Assembly: GCA_025738555.1 (NCBI GenBank)
Contig: JAOVFP010000009.1
Span: 3,782,001 to 3,846,000, forward strand
Direction of reading: 5' to 3'
DNA length: 64,000 nucleotides
Origin: Cyathus striatus
Lineage: Eukaryota; Basidiomycota; Agaricomycetes; Agaricales; Nidulariaceae
In this document: piece by piece, positions 1-11,836 of the stretch
Position numbering within the stretch: position 1 is the first letter of the stretch
Layout: each line of letters opens with the position of its first letter
Translations under genes and position numbers: made by a program
The notes under the pieces: model-generated
Told to the model about the DNA's origin: nothing
Databases searched by the model: none
What the model saw: the letters and a program-made list of their open reading frames with translations, nothing else

Positions 1-1155
1 CCTTTAGATAAGAAATCATGTTATATTATATACTTAATAGAATTGACTTTTTGAATGAACTTTTAACTGCATTTAAGAACATAATGTCGATGAATGGCTT
101 TATTACTTACATAGTATTGATTGGTTCTTTCTAGAAAATGGAATTAGTACTGAAAACAGCTTGATAACAACGATACAAATGATACATAGGTACTTTGAGA
201 ATCTGTAATGTAAAACAATGGTACTGCTTTACTTACTTATCTGAGTCTTATATGTAATGTAAGCTACTCTGCACAACAAACTCCCTGCTCGTTTTCCTAA
301 CATGCAAATATACATGCACTTCACATATATTTCCCCTTTGGAACAGATAGTGGACTACGTGAGGGAGCAAGCTGAGGGAGCAAGCCAAAAAGACCAATAA
401 CAGACTTCAACATAAGTGCATGCTGGTGTAAGTGGATCATTAAGAATGGCGGGGTGCATAATGATGTATCAACGTTGATTTTATTATGACGGCGTGATTC
501 TTGTTAGGCATGGCTGATGATCTGAATTTTGAAAGTGCCGTAGACTCCAAAGGATTTACATTACCTTCTCACATATGAATATTAGCAAGGAAGAGCGATA
601 TCTTTCCAAATTGGTGAGCCAAGCGTAGGACTGTACACCGTTACCGTACTGTACAGGTATACGGTAACCATATATACGGACCCATAACCATCCTGTCGAA
701 GGATTTTGGGAGGGTTGGTATGGTACAGTAACAGTTACGGCTCTGTCCGTATAGAGACTGTAAAATTATGGCCATATAACCGTCCTTTATGGTTATACGG
801 TATATTTCTTAAATATTTCTTCAAAACAAATCAGTGTCAAGCAAATTTTAATCCGAACTTTATAAATGTATGTCAGATTTCTACTAGGATTCAAGTAATA
901 TTTAAATTTTCACTATTTATGCAATACTCCTCCATTTGTGTAGCCTTGCATAATTACATAGGCCAACCAAACACTCAGCCCAAGTGTCTGAACTCCCGTT
1001 CACTTAGATATAATTGTTATGTATATAGCACTACTTATCTATTATAGCATGATTTCTCGCCTCTATATTCTTTCTGTCTATTTCTTCATTCCTTTCGTTC
1101 ACCCTTCTCTTACTTCTTTTCTATTCGAGTGTACTTACCTTGCATGTATTCATAG
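1..1155. other. Unannotated region, no supported gene
   Basis: AT-rich sequence with no reading frame that I can join into a convincing gene. The longest open frames (706-1047, 1019-1213) are short, have no splice partners and show no recognisable motif. The only structured part is a TACGGT-rich cluster at 633-805, listed separately. Confidence 0.6.
633..805. repeat. Cluster of TACGGT/ACCGTA palindromic words
   Basis: The words TTACCGTA, TATACGGTAACC, ATATACGGAC, GTCCGTATAG, ATATAACCGTCC and TTATACGGTATA occur within about 170 bp, on both strands. Several are reverse complements of one another, so the stretch can form overlapping short hairpins. It resembles the edge of a small inverted-repeat transposon or a run of binding sites for one factor; the sequence alone does not decide. 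Confidence 0.5.
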
Positions 1156-1159
1156 GAAT

Positions 1160-1608
1160 ACACCAACTTTGTCGTCACCTGCAGACCACAACAATAATCA
1201 GGTGAGTGCCTGACGGAGTGGTTATTATTTACGTGTGATATCCAATCTTATCAACTCATCTTACCCTCTCTCCATTCTCATACGTTCATAATCTGTATTC
1301 AAATAACGACGCCAATGCAGAAATAGATGTTGAAGACATATCCCTTCCTCCAATTCTGCAGCTGAAGTCAAATGGACGGAAACTCAAGATAGCATTACGT
1401 TCATGCACGATACCCAACCAATTGTCAATACACCACTCCTCTCCCTTTGTTCATATCTGTATTTCATCTTGTAATCGAATCACACGCATACAAGGTATCT
1501 GCAGTAATGGATGTTAAAGACACAACTCGTTCTCTTACCCCGCTGAAGTCAACAGTAATTAAATCAAGACAAGCAGCTATAAAATATGCGAGGGAAGCTG
1601 CTTCTTAG
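1160..1608 (+). pseudogene. Possible small gene or remnant with a duplicated exon
   Basis: Two related exon-like segments follow acceptor-like GCAG sites about 185 bp apart. The first, near 1321-1400, reads IDVEDISLPPILQLKS. The second reads MDVKDTTRSLTPLKST from an ATG at 1507 and stops at TAG 1606-1608. Each has a pyrimidine-rich, intron-like stretch before it, and a possible donor GTGAGT lies at about 1201. The resemblance (DVxD...LKS) suggests tandem duplication of an intron plus exon. I could not assemble one unbroken frame across the whole stretch and recognise no family. It could equally be the last exons of a decayed gene. Confidence 0.3.
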
Positions 1609-2058
1609 GGTGACGTTTTATAAGTATGACAAGAGTGTCATTGGCATCATGTGGGTGCTGGATGGATAGGATAAGGTTAAAGGAAGTGAAGTATGCAGTA
1701 GTATTGACTACTCATTCATTGTATAGACCACTACCAAGATGTACATAGTTAAACTTACAACAATGGTGTGTCACCGTTATCTTTCAATAACACAGATTTG
1801 TACACTATTACAAAGTTGTAGATACTCTAGTTCGGTTAGATTTCAGAACCGAGCACCACAGTACCCTGTCCAAGCATTAGTGTCCCCAACAGTCCACAAG
1901 ATTGCATCGCTTGCCACGTATGCCACATATACTTGTTGGTCCAAAGCTGAGTATCATTTCGTACCCAAACCTCAGACGTATTCACTACTCAACCGTGTCA
2001 TTGTCACTCCTGTTCTCCTAACCACACTCCTCACACTCCTCAACTACTACACTAACAC
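1609..2058. other. Intergenic, upstream of the 2059 gene
   Basis: No convincing gene. An open frame at 1739-2062 runs into the start of the next gene but has an unremarkable composition and no splice logic. The repeated ACACTCCTCACACTCCTCAAC just before 2059 is a pyrimidine-rich leader of the kind often seen upstream of fungal start codons. Confidence 0.45.
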
Positions 2059-4659
2059 ATGACCTGGGCAGATTCAAAGCAGTGGAACTGGCTGGTGGCG
2101 AAAATACCAGGTTACAACCGTGCTAGGGATGAAGGGAAGTCGACACCATGGCTAAGGAACTTGTATTCAGATTGGGAGGATACATGGGGTCGACCAACAG
2201 CCACCAAAGAAGAAATGGACAAGTGGAATGTGTACGGTGAAAAGGCAGATATTAAGAAGTGGAAAGAAATGCGTGGTGTAAGTATTCATCTATTTTTAAT
2301 GTGAATAAATGGCTTACATTGTGCATAGAGGCTTAGCCGTTGGTTCCGCAATTACATCCGCAACTCTCTGTCTTCCAAAGGTCTTCTCAATATCAAGCGG
2401 AGGCCTCAGGCAAAAGGGGAGACCGTGACACAGGAATGGCAAGTTTACTACATGCTGTATGAGGAATACATGGATGCACTCATCGATGATGAGTGGGATG
2501 AGTACCAACATTCGAGTCAGAAGGATTCTGAGCCTATTTCACGCTACGAATTCGAAAACAAGTCAATCAAGAGACATTATGAGCTTGAAACCCAGGATGT
2601 AAAGGACGAGGTACAGGCGCACCTACAAGAGTTGTGTCAAAAGAGGAGTGGGGTGATTCCAAAGGACGAAAGCATTGCAGCAAGAAATATAGCATACGAC
2701 ACGTAAGTAAAACACATTTCTATATGATGTAACATATGTAAGACTCACATTTTCGTTTAGGGCGATAAAGAAGCTTGAAGCAGCCCTCACTGAAACAATT
2801 CCAGAACTTTCAAAACGCACTGGGTGGAACTTCACTGTACTTGCAGGTGGGCCATGTCCGTCACGTGGTGGAACGATGGATGCAGCGATGTAAGTTGATC
2901 ATAAAAGATTCATATTTACTCACTAAAATCATGTAGCTACCACTATGGTGGTGACGAGGAGGAAATTCCTGGGAGACATGGATGGGAAGTGCGAATTTTG
3001 GAGAACAAATTTCGGATAAATTTGATGACTTCCTAAATCACTGCTTCTGTAAGTGTGCTTGTCTTTCAGTAAGACATACCAACTAAGTTTCTAAAGCCAT
3101 AGATGAGTGTGATTCACGCAGCCTTGACGCAGACATTATATGTTCAGATGGACAATCCAGTGGTAAAGGTAAAGGAAAAGGGAAAGAAGGAGCACAAGAG
3201 CATATTCAGGAAACAGAGGACGAAAATATCGATGCTGGTCCTACTCTACAACCAGTTGAGTATGTGACCACTTCTGATGGGAGCCGTATGAGTAGAAACG
3301 AGGCTGACCGTCTTGATCGCATGAATAAAATTGATAGCGTAATGAAGGAGATGAAGGCAAACTGGGAAAAGAAGGTCATCCACCCAGTATCGCCAAGAAG
3401 GTTGTCAAGCGTGGTCCCAGGAAACCAAAAGGAAGTGTCAATGTGACACCTCGCAGATCTTCCCGTCTAGCTACGATAGACGATGAGTTACCTCAGTAAG
3501 AGCTTACCCCTTTATCATTGTGCAAACAACTGACGGACCATTCATTTCGTCAGTGCTAATGATATAACTATAGCAAATAATGAACAGAGCATTGAGAAGT
3601 ACGTATATACATGTTAGACCAACCACATACTTACAAACTATATGTAGGTTAACTTCTGAAGCTGCAGTAGAATGTCAAAGTAGTGGTATTCGGTGGGTAC
3701 TATTACATTCTATCAATCATTATTCATTCATTCTATTCTAGGGCAACTTCCCAACCACCTGTCAATGCGGGAGACACATCCGATCATGATGAAAGCTCGC
3801 AACTGGAAAGGACAACAGCCGATGGGTTAGCGGACATGGCTAGCATGGCTACGAGTTCCATTTACCAGGAGGAGCATACTACATGGTAAGCATGGCTTAC
3901 ACTTATCATCGGAATCTGTTATCACTGACTTTCCTAATAGTAGAAAGTCTACAGACAATGTGAGTTCTCCTGGCGAAGATAGCATCGATTCATTGCCGAA
4001 ATACGCCCAACAATATGTCAAGTATTTGACTAATGTTTCATCTGACCCACGCTGGAAGGCACTTATCAAAGAATGGCAAAATTTCGAGCAGAAAATGCCT
4101 GAGGAATCTGTAAGTAACCATCCTTCATCAAAAGCTACAACCAGTATACTTATATATTATAACAGCCTTTTCCTACGACAAAACGTCCCAAAGAATTGGC
4201 ATGGTGGATTTGTCGTCATCGGAGTACATCTGCAGTACCGCAAATAACCGCGTCCGAATTTGGCAGTTCATGGATTACATGGTGGACCGAAATGCAACCC
4301 AAATGGCGTAAAGCTAGCCGTACTCGGTCGATTCCATCAGAGAATTGTCAATGGGGAACATTGTTCCGCGGCGGTGCATTGGGATTATGCAGCGTTGTGG
4401 TATCTCTGTCTTGGTGGGTCAGCACAATTCAAAAGTCGTCAGACGGCCCGACAGAAACTTCGGAAAGCCTTTGGGAAGCAGTAGAAGACATAACATGGGT
4501 CTTCCAGCAATTTGGCGCACTCCCTGGACCAGTTGCAACAAAACGAGTTTTGGAAACGGACGCTGCCCCAGAGAAGCTAAGAAAGCGGTATGTATATCCA
4601 TCACTATTTAATACATGTTATGATAGCTTATTTCTGTCTACAGCAGAAAGAAGCACTGA
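2059..4659 (+). pseudogene. Multi-exon uncharacterised basidiomycete gene, two frame breaks
   Basis: Hand assembly gives eleven exons: 2059-2277, 2329-2702, 2761-2889, 2937-3048, 3103-3495, 3554-3598, 3648-3692, 3742-3885, 3941-4109, 4166-4587 and 4644-4659, with introns of 46-58 bp. The N-terminal half is W/Y/K-rich (KQWNWLVAKIPGYNRA, then RLSRWFRNYIRNSL). The middle has a lysine/glycine run (KGKGKGKEG) and a basic PRRSSRLATI motif. The C-terminal part is Trp-rich (AWWICRHRS, SWITWWTEMQ) and ends in KLRKRRRKKH, a likely nuclear signal. This looks like a large, uncharacterised multi-copy family of Agaricomycetes, and a nuclear protein by inference only. The frame changes inside exon 4 (about 2990) and exon 5 (about 3385) in ways no intron explains, so the copy is probably dead unless these are sequence errors. 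No function is assigned. Confidence 0.6.
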
Positions 4660-5345
4660 GCAGGAAAATGTACCAGCTCCGAAGGTTTCCGTCGATATAG
4701 TATCAGTTCATTCAGTCTTGATCTTCAATTAGAGTCGTTTATTTAAATCGTTTTAATTCGGTATCAACTATTTCTCTCGACTAAAACTCATTTTAATTCT
4801 GATTGAGCTACGCACTGCTTATTTCACTTTAATTTACATTGCTTCGAACCATTCCTTATTTCAAATAAGTAGATATAAACACAGGTTGATCGATAATTCA
4901 TTTAATTTGTTGAGTGTGCAAGAACACAGCTGGGGGACAGAAATTAAAACAAAAATATTGTATTGCACTGCTACTTATCTACTTATATACATAACCACAT
5001 ATTTTTCATACGAGATGCTGTCAGAGAGACTGATAGCGAGGGGGGAAGAGGCGGTGGTTTCATTTTACGTAGAGATGTGGGTGGGGGTGGCCCATATCCT
5101 GCCCCCTCGTTATTCCTCGCTTCCTCTTTCCCCTTTACCCCGATATGTTTTGCTGTTAGCGTGTCTCCCGCCACCTTGTCATTCCTCCCTTCCACATTCC
5201 TTTTATTCTCCGAACGTTTCGCTGTTCGCGTGTCGTGCCATTGTTCGCGTCAAGATCCTTATGCACATGACAGTAATTCTATGCCGCTCCGAGTGGGAAA
5301 TTAATCGCCGTACTGTAGTTCGGTTGCTGTAGGGAAGGGGGTGCT
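4660..5345. other. Intergenic with a GC-richer island
   Basis: AT-rich 3' flank of the previous gene to about 5000, then a GC-richer stretch (5030-5330) with pyrimidine-rich runs and an imperfect direct repeat containing GCTGTT(A/C)GCGTGTC at about 5151 and 5221. Open frames here overlap on both strands with no codon preference. It may be a decayed promoter or repeat end; I see no gene. Confidence 0.45.
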
Positions 5346-6862
5346 GTATTCTATGGTTTCTCTTTCATTTTCCGCATTTTCATTGTGTATTTTTGTTCTC
5401 ATGTATAGATGTATGTTTCTAAATGTTATAATAACACTAAAATAGTCTTAAATCGATCATTTTTGCTTTACAAACACTTATCTAAGTCCCTGAAGTTCTT
5501 AAGTTTTAAGCATGCGCTAGCAAGAGTTGGATGTATCCGGTCTGAGAGCAAAAGCATCGGGGCACTATTTTGTCTATTCACCATTAAGACATAGTTTCTG
5601 AGAGACTCGGATTCATTTCATTGCACATGCTTTTCTTGTAAAACTTTGTTTTACATTTTCTTACACTGTATCTTACAATGCTATCATGGTAATCTACTGG
5701 TAAACTTTGCCTCCTTGGAAGTGAAAAGCTATAAACACAAGAAATGAGGTGATCTGGAGAATTAGAATGGGTTTATGAAATTTAATGTCTCGAAGTCATA
5801 GTAGTAGTCATGCGAACAAATGTTGTTTTTAAAATTTAACATATAATCGACGTGAAGGGCAGTGAGATAGCTGTGTTAATCATTTCACATTTGTGGTATG
5901 GAAGACGTTTGAAGTCGAGTCACTGCAATCTACTGCTTATTATTTATTCAGATATAAAATATTATTTGTGCCGCCCATGCCTACCTTCCACAGGCGCTTG
6001 AATCGACAACCACAACTGCACGAGAAATATCTTCCTTCCCATGTATCTGATACGTATACAATATATGTAATAATTGCTTATGATTGGGTGTAATAAAGTA
6101 CGCGCTGTCTCATTTCTGTCCATTACCAAGTAGATCCACTACTGTACAAATGTTCAGCGTAATTTCCTTCATCCGCTGGCATCTGACAGTGTCGGAGACG
6201 GCCATATCTGGTAAACACACTGAAAATACTCAAAGTCAGTTCGCAATCTACAAAACCATAGAAAAAGATAAGGGAAAGGCTGGCTCGACGGCTTCAATTA
6301 TGAAGAACACCAGTGGGACTGTCACAATTAGCAAAGACACAATAGTCAATGCTATTTCCGATGGACACCGGGTTACTAATAGTGAGCTTCTCGACGACGA
6401 AACGGTGATTGGTAGTGCTGACGGACAATTTTTGAAGGCTATGATTATCGTAAATATAGTATGCATAAATACATAGCAGAACTCACGAGAGAGCATAGTT
6501 GAACAGAGTTTAAGTTGGACTGAAGTCTGATAGCATCAAGACAACGTTGTAAGAAACTTCAGCTCAGCGTGAGAAAAGCAAAGGAACAAAAACATTTCAT
6601 GAAAAAACATAGCTTCCCAGTCAATGAAAGACTATCTTATTGTTTTGATATTATCTTCCCATTCGGAGCGGCATAATTGATAAAAATGTAAGGCATTTCA
6701 ATTAAGCGTGGGAAATACACTTGAACAAAATATTTCATGAAAAAAAATAGCTTCATAATCGATTTAAGACTATTTTAGTGTTATTATAACATTTAAAATA
6801 TACATCTATACATAAGAACAAAAATGTACAATGAAAAAGCGGAAAATGAAAGAGAAACTGTA
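5346..6862. mobile_element. Inverted-repeat element, arms ~110 bp
   Basis: The sequence at about 5346-5465 (with TTTCTCTTTCATTTTCCGCA) recurs as its reverse complement at about 6755-6862, including the TTATAATAACACTAAAATAG core. A partial tandem copy of the right arm lies at about 6570-6650, and the word ATGCCGCTCCGAGTGGG near 5280 recurs inverted at about 6656-6673, so the ends are rearranged. The arrangement fits a small DNA transposon or foldback element of about 1.5 kb. No transposase is visible inside, so it would be non-autonomous. No target duplication was identified. Confidence 0.5.
6084..6476 (+). CDS. Hypothetical 130-aa ORF inside the inverted-repeat element
   Basis: The open frame lies between the two inverted arms. 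An internal ATG at 6150 (MFSVISFIRWHLTVSE) is an alternative start. The later part (TISKDTIVNAISDGHRV, then LLDDETVIGSADGQFLK) has a soluble, coding-like composition; the last residues become hydrophobic and may be read-through of an intron or 3' flank. There is no recognisable domain and no splice partner was established. It may be a small cargo gene of the element or chance. Confidence 0.28.
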   Translation: MGVIKYALSHFCPLPSRSTTVQMFSVISFIRWHLTVSETAISGKHTENTQSQFAIYKTIEKDKGKAGSTASIMKNTSGTVTISKDTIVNAISDGHRVTNSELLDDETVIGSADGQFLKAMIIVNIVCINT

Positions 6863-7351
6863 GGTAAGTGGGAACGGCAAAATAGATACTATGTGCCATA
6901 TATGGTATGGATATCACTTGCCTCTCGACAACATTTGCATTAAAAACACTGTGTATTATGTATGCTCATACTTGTATATAACAAAACTCTTAATCTGCTT
7001 TAAAAACTATAAGTAATACGAATTCAATGCTAGACAGCATGTACATTGATTGTAATACAAATCTTTTGTTATTCAGCTTTATTCACCCAAGGCAGTGCGG
7101 TGATTTGAAATGACAGCAGGAGCTGGTATGTTGTACCCCTTGGATGTGCCACGACCTGGCCAAACCAAGGCCAAACAATATGAAGGCCATAACAAACAAG
7201 CCACCAAACAAGCCGGGGCCAATGCCAAATAACGAGAGGCCACAGCCAAATAATACATGTCATGTTACGAGTTCAATGTATCTCAGCTAATACTTGTACA
7301 TCGCTCATGCATTGTTGAATGTAAATGATTTAATATATGTACAATAGCATT
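6863..7351. other. Intergenic; short N/P/K-rich tract
   Basis: No gene assembled. At 7137-7260 one plus frame is rich in Pro, Asn and Lys (PNNMKAITNKPPNKPGP) and another reads GQTKAKQYEGHNKQATKQAG. The regular CCAAA/GGCCA spacing behind this is a short degenerate repeat rather than clear coding sequence. Confidence 0.4.
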
Positions 7352-7912
7352 TTGAGCAAGGGTAACTTAAGACAGAATAAAATAATGGAATGAGATGATG
7401 TAATTGATATAAAATAGATATGTGAGCAGGGGATAGTAGAGACAGAATTAAAAAATTAACTGAGATTGATTGAATTCATAAATGAAAGCTTGTGAGCATG
7501 AGGTGCTAGAGACAGTATAAAATAATGAACTGAGAGTGACTAAATTGATATAAGACAGCTTTGTGAGCAGGGGTTAGTTGAGACAGGTGAAATAATTAAC
7601 TGGGAGTGAGTTAACAGATATAAGATAGCTTTGTGAGTAGGGGTTATTTGAGACAGGTGAACTACTTTGATTAACTGGGATTGACTAAATTGATATAAGA
7701 AAGCTTTGTGGGCAGGGGTTGGTTGAGACAGGTGGACTACTTTGATTAACTGGGAGTGACTAAATTGATATGGGATAGCTTTGTTAGCAAGAGTTAGTTG
7801 AGACAGGTGAAATAAATTGATAAAGTGAGAATGAATGATAGCTTTGTGAGCAGGGGTTAGTTGAGACAGATGGAATAATTAATGAGAGTGAGTAAATTGA
7901 TATTAAATAGCT
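7352..7912 (+). repeat. Minisatellite, ~63-75-bp unit, about 8 copies
   Basis: Units begin GTGAGCAGGGGTTAGTTGAG, continue ACAGGTGAAATAATTAACTG, then GGAGTGACTAAATTGATA and TAAGATAGCTTT. Copies differ by small indels: several carry an extra ACTACTTTGATT, and the outer copies are most diverged. The region is non-coding. Confidence 0.85.
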
Positions 7913-7959
7913 TAGTAATCAGTAAAAATAAATCAAGAAAAATGATCACTACATATTAT

Positions 7960-9487
7960 ACTAATATCAGACACACACCCTAATACTCTGTACATTATCA
8001 CTTATCAGTCTCCCCATATTATACAAAATTACAGCCTAGTAATCACTAACCATCAAATGAGTGCCAGTGATCACTGCCTATTAATCTCCATATAATTACA
8101 TTGGAGTGCTCCCATATTATACCAATATTATACCCTAGTAATCACTAACTATAAACAAATGAGTGTCAATAATCATTGCCTATTAATTTCCAAATGATCA
8201 CATTTGAGTGTACCCATACTATACTAATATTATACTGTAGTAATCACTGCCAATTATTCTCCAAATGATCACATTTGAGTGCCTCCATATTACACTAATA
8301 TCATACCCTAGTAATCACTAACAATAAACATATAAGTGCCAATGATCACTGCCTATTAATCTCTAAATGATCACATTTGAGTGCCCCAATAATATACTAA
8401 TATTATATGCAAGTAATCACTAACTATGAACAAATGAGTGCCAATGATCACTACCTATTAATCTCCAAATGATCACATTTGAGTGCCACCACAATATACC
8501 AATATTATACCCTAGTAATCACTAACTATAAACAAATGAGTGTTAATAATCACTGCTTATTAATTTCCAAATGATCACATTTGAGTGTACCCATACTATA
8601 CTAATATTATACTGTAGTAATCACTGCCTATTATTCTCCAAATGATCACATTTGAGTGCCTCCATATTACACTAATATCATACCCTAGTAATCACTAACA
8701 ATAAACATATAAGTGCCAATGATCACTGCCTATTAATCTCTAAATGATCACATTTGAGTGCCCCAATAATATACTAATATTATATGCAAGTAATCACTAA
8801 CTATGAACAAATGAGTGCCAATGATCACTACCTATTAATCTCCAATGATCACATTTGAGTGCCAATGATCACTACCTATTAATCTCCAATGATCACATTT
8901 GAGTGCCACCACAATATACCAATATTATACCCTAGTAATCACTAACTATAAACAAATGAGTGCCAATGATCACTACCTATTAATCTCCAAATGATCACAT
9001 TTGAGTGCCACCACAATATACCAATATTATACCCTATTAATCACTAACTATAAACAAATGAGTGCCAATGATCACTGCTTATTAATCTCCAAATGATCAC
9101 ATTTGAGTGCCCCCACAATATACCAATATTATACCCTGTTAATCACTAACTATGAACAAATGAGTGCCAATGATCACTACCTATTAATCTCCAAATGATC
9201 ACATTTGAGTGCCACCACAATATACCAATATTATACCCTGTTAATCACTAACTATGAACAAATGAGTACCAATGATCACTGCCTATTAATCTCCAAATGA
9301 TCACATTTGAGTGCCCCCACAATATACTAATATTATACCCTATTAATCACTGACTCTGAACAAATGAGTGTCAATGATCACTGCCTATGAATCTCCAAAT
9401 GATCACATTTGAGTGCCCCAATAATATACTAATATTATACCCTATTAATCACTAACAATAAACAAATGAGTGCCAATGATCACTGCC
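7960..9487 (+). repeat. 102-bp TGATCA satellite with higher-order repeat
   Basis: The monomer contains AATGATCACTGCCTATTAAT, CTCCAAATGATCACATTTGA, and a CCAATATTATACCCTA/TAATCACTAACTATAAAC segment. From 8938 the ATCACTAAC landmark recurs at 9040, 9142, 9244, 9346 and 9448, exactly 102 bp each time. In the first part a block of about 376 bp (landmark 8142 to 8518), made of full and shortened monomers, is itself duplicated, giving a higher-order repeat. Each monomer carries two or more TGATCA palindromes. No coding potential. Confidence 0.9.
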
Positions 9488-9783
9488 TAACATTCACCAA
9501 TCACACTACTTAGTATTCACCCAATACACCTTATAAAAATGGCACTCAATTTTGCCTGGATTTTATGATTGCGGCACTCATATTTTCAGGCTAATTGGTG
9601 AATAAATTGGCTGACACTTATGGCAGTACCAAGTACAAAGATGGAATACCAGTCAAGCGTGATAATGCGTTATCGTCGGGTTTGGTTATAAATCCCTTCA
9701 GTGCCACAAGTGCTGGCATGTTCACCATTTGAACCACGGATTCATCCGCAGCTATCTGTGGATATTATTGAGTAAAATATGGT
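9488..9783. other. Satellite end and 3' flank of the CxC gene, with hairpin
   Basis: ATTCACCAAT (about 9490) and ATTGGTGAAT (about 9593) are perfect inverted copies about 100 bp apart. The stretch between, with CCTGGATTTTATGATT, weakly resembles the end of the other TGATCA satellite near 33459 (ACCTGGGCTTTTTATGAT). This may mark the boundary of the satellite or an inserted element. The rest is 3' flanking DNA of the minus-strand gene. Confidence 0.45.
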
Positions 9784-11836
9784 TCAGTATTTCTCAGCGC
9801 GCACCTCAAGAAGTAAGGTAATGTAAGATGAATGTGGCCAATTTGTTTTCTCGCTCATATTTTCCCGAAATAGTCGTCTCGCCAATGCCCCTAAACTTGA
9901 GTTGACTGATTCTAATTGTGTCAGAAGCGACGGAATATCCTTCAGCCGGCTTTCGATTTCCAGTATTCTTTTTCTCTTGGCGGATAGGATGCGTGATTGA
10001 GTCCGTCCAGTCTCATCATCGTCCTCAGTACCGATTTCAGCGTCGTCGTCCATACGTGGCTGTAAGTCAGAGTTTCGCAGATATGACTTTAGCCCAACGA
10101 TATCGTGCACAAGCCGACGTATTTTCCGATTTTCTATTAGCTGAGGGGAAGGTATATAGCGACTGTTTTTGCTTTCTGATTCCTCCACAATCATGGTAGG
10201 CGGCCTAATTGTGTTTCGAACTTGCTTACGACTGAATGAGATGGAAACCCCATCAAATATGACTTCATCCGGTGTCGGTCCGCAGTGTTGGCATGCCAGG
10301 TCGTTTCCCCAAGAAATAAGATCTGCATAAGAAAACCATGCGGAACGAAATATCTTGTCAGACACAAAAGGAACTCCTTCCAAAGAACTCTCGTAAGCGC
10401 GCGAGATGTTTTGAACGAAGGCAACGAATGGTGTTGGGGATGTCGAGAACGCGGATGTGTAGTGTTCCAGCAGCTCGTGCGTGAATAGGTACCTATTGTT
10501 GAGATTAAGAACTTCTATACATCGGCAGTCGGGGCCAATATAACGTCCAGCAGATGCGGGACATACTGTGCATTGCATAAGTTGAATTTTAGTCTTCTGA
10601 GCGCTGCATAATCCATATATAGTGCATTCTCGTTCAACGAATGGTCCTTCACCTGATTTTTGAACGCCACATATACAGCGGGCATCACTCCCTATTTCAA
10701 TTAGAGGGGCAAATAATTGAAAAGGCCTTCGACGCCTAACATAGAGCTGCTCGTCTAATTGCGAAGATGCCCATATCGGGGGCATTATTGCCAGATATGA
10801 TATGGCCTTATCTTGTTCAGGACCTGAGCCAAATGAATCGTCTATTACAGACAATTAGATCGGATGAGTAAAATCCAAATCCAAATGATGCCGAACCTGT
10901 GGCCTCCGGACCATCAGCCGAACCTTCTGTTGACTGCGGTAACAGCTCTTGTGCCTTACGAATATGTGCACAAGAAATTCGGCACTTCCGGCACTCCCAA
11001 TTACCAGTACCATCTTTTTCTCCATCGTAAGTTACAAAAACTCGATCGGTTAGACCATCCCCTGAGCGAACAGTAAACCAGTATTGCATTCCATTAGCTG
11101 TCTTTTCAAGTTTGAAAAGCTTAATATCTGATGGTACTGCGAGACAAGAGTGAATAATGGAAATTAATTATTGCCAATGAAATGGGATACCTTTAGGAAC
11201 ATCGGCAACATTTAGAAACATTTCTCTCCCAAATATGTCAATATACTGTACATGTACGCATTTTTGATGCGAACGGCAGGTACAAGTGGCGGTCATGCAT
11301 CCATCTACTAACCACCACTGCAGATGAAACCAATGTGACTGATTTTGCGTAAGCTAAGAGTAACTTGAATAAGTATCACTTACATGTTGCCCGCTTTTCC
11401 GTTTATAATCCCATCCTTGTACAACAAACAGCTCATGGCTTATTTGCTCAAACATAACATCTCCGTAAGTGACGCAGTCCTGATATGCTTGAAAGCTATT
11501 ATCGACACCGCTATGTTCAGCTTGCATGTTATCTACTGCGTCATTTTGAGATGGCTCGCTAATATTAATATCATAATCCGCGTGAAAACTGGTTTCAATT
11601 GATGGTCCTGTCAAAACAGGAGGACTTGGCTGCGACAATTTCGTATTTTTTGAACGTCGTCCAGTATTTGTAGTCTTTCTCCCTCTAACCTGTTGTGGTT
11701 TCTTCTGCGGAGACAAGACAATGAAACATGAGGACGAATTGCTTTCTGGAGGGTTGGGTAGCCGTGGGCGCACAGCTCTTTCAGGCTGAATATTATCTAG
11801 CTCGGAAGCTCGACGAGAACGAGGAATTGAAGACAT
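9784..11836 (-). CDS. KDZ-transposon-associated cysteine-cluster (CxC5/CxC6-like) protein
   Basis: Four exons on the minus strand (11836-11384, 11317-11191, 11136-10897, 10841-9784) join in frame to 625 aa. The ATG at 11836 begins MSSIPRSRRASELD. Exon 1 is a disordered basic N-terminus. Exons 2-3 hold GCMTATCTCRSHQKCVH and a SWIM-like NWECRKCRISCAHI. Exon 4 holds C-rich motifs (DARCICGVQ, QCTVCPASAGRYIGPDCRC), then LACQHCGPTPDEVIFDG, the signature I associate with CxC5/CxC6 clusters, and a C-terminal acidic and helical tail. In Agaricomycetes such proteins are encoded next to KDZ transposases and TET/JBP genes; their biochemical role is unknown, but zinc binding is expected. The 55-bp intron 3 has a weak GTTCGG donor; without it the frame breaks. 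No KDZ transposase is visible in the window. Confidence 0.68.

Noticed and set aside
5030..5332. Overlapping frames of 113-148 aa on both strands at the GC-rich island
   Set aside because: Mutually overlapping, Pro/Leu/Gly-rich, without splice context; explained by low stop density in GC-rich, pyrimidine-biased DNA.
7960..9487. Possible CRISPR array, given regular ~102-bp spacing
   Set aside because: Whole monomers repeat with no unique spacers, no cas genes are present, and the context is a eukaryotic genome. It is an ordinary satellite.
10864..11076. Plus-strand 70-aa frame and a TTG-initiated 356-aa minus frame
   Set aside because: The plus frame is a shadow of the CxC gene. The 356-aa minus frame has no ATG at its start; it is exon 4 of the spliced gene after a 55-bp intron.
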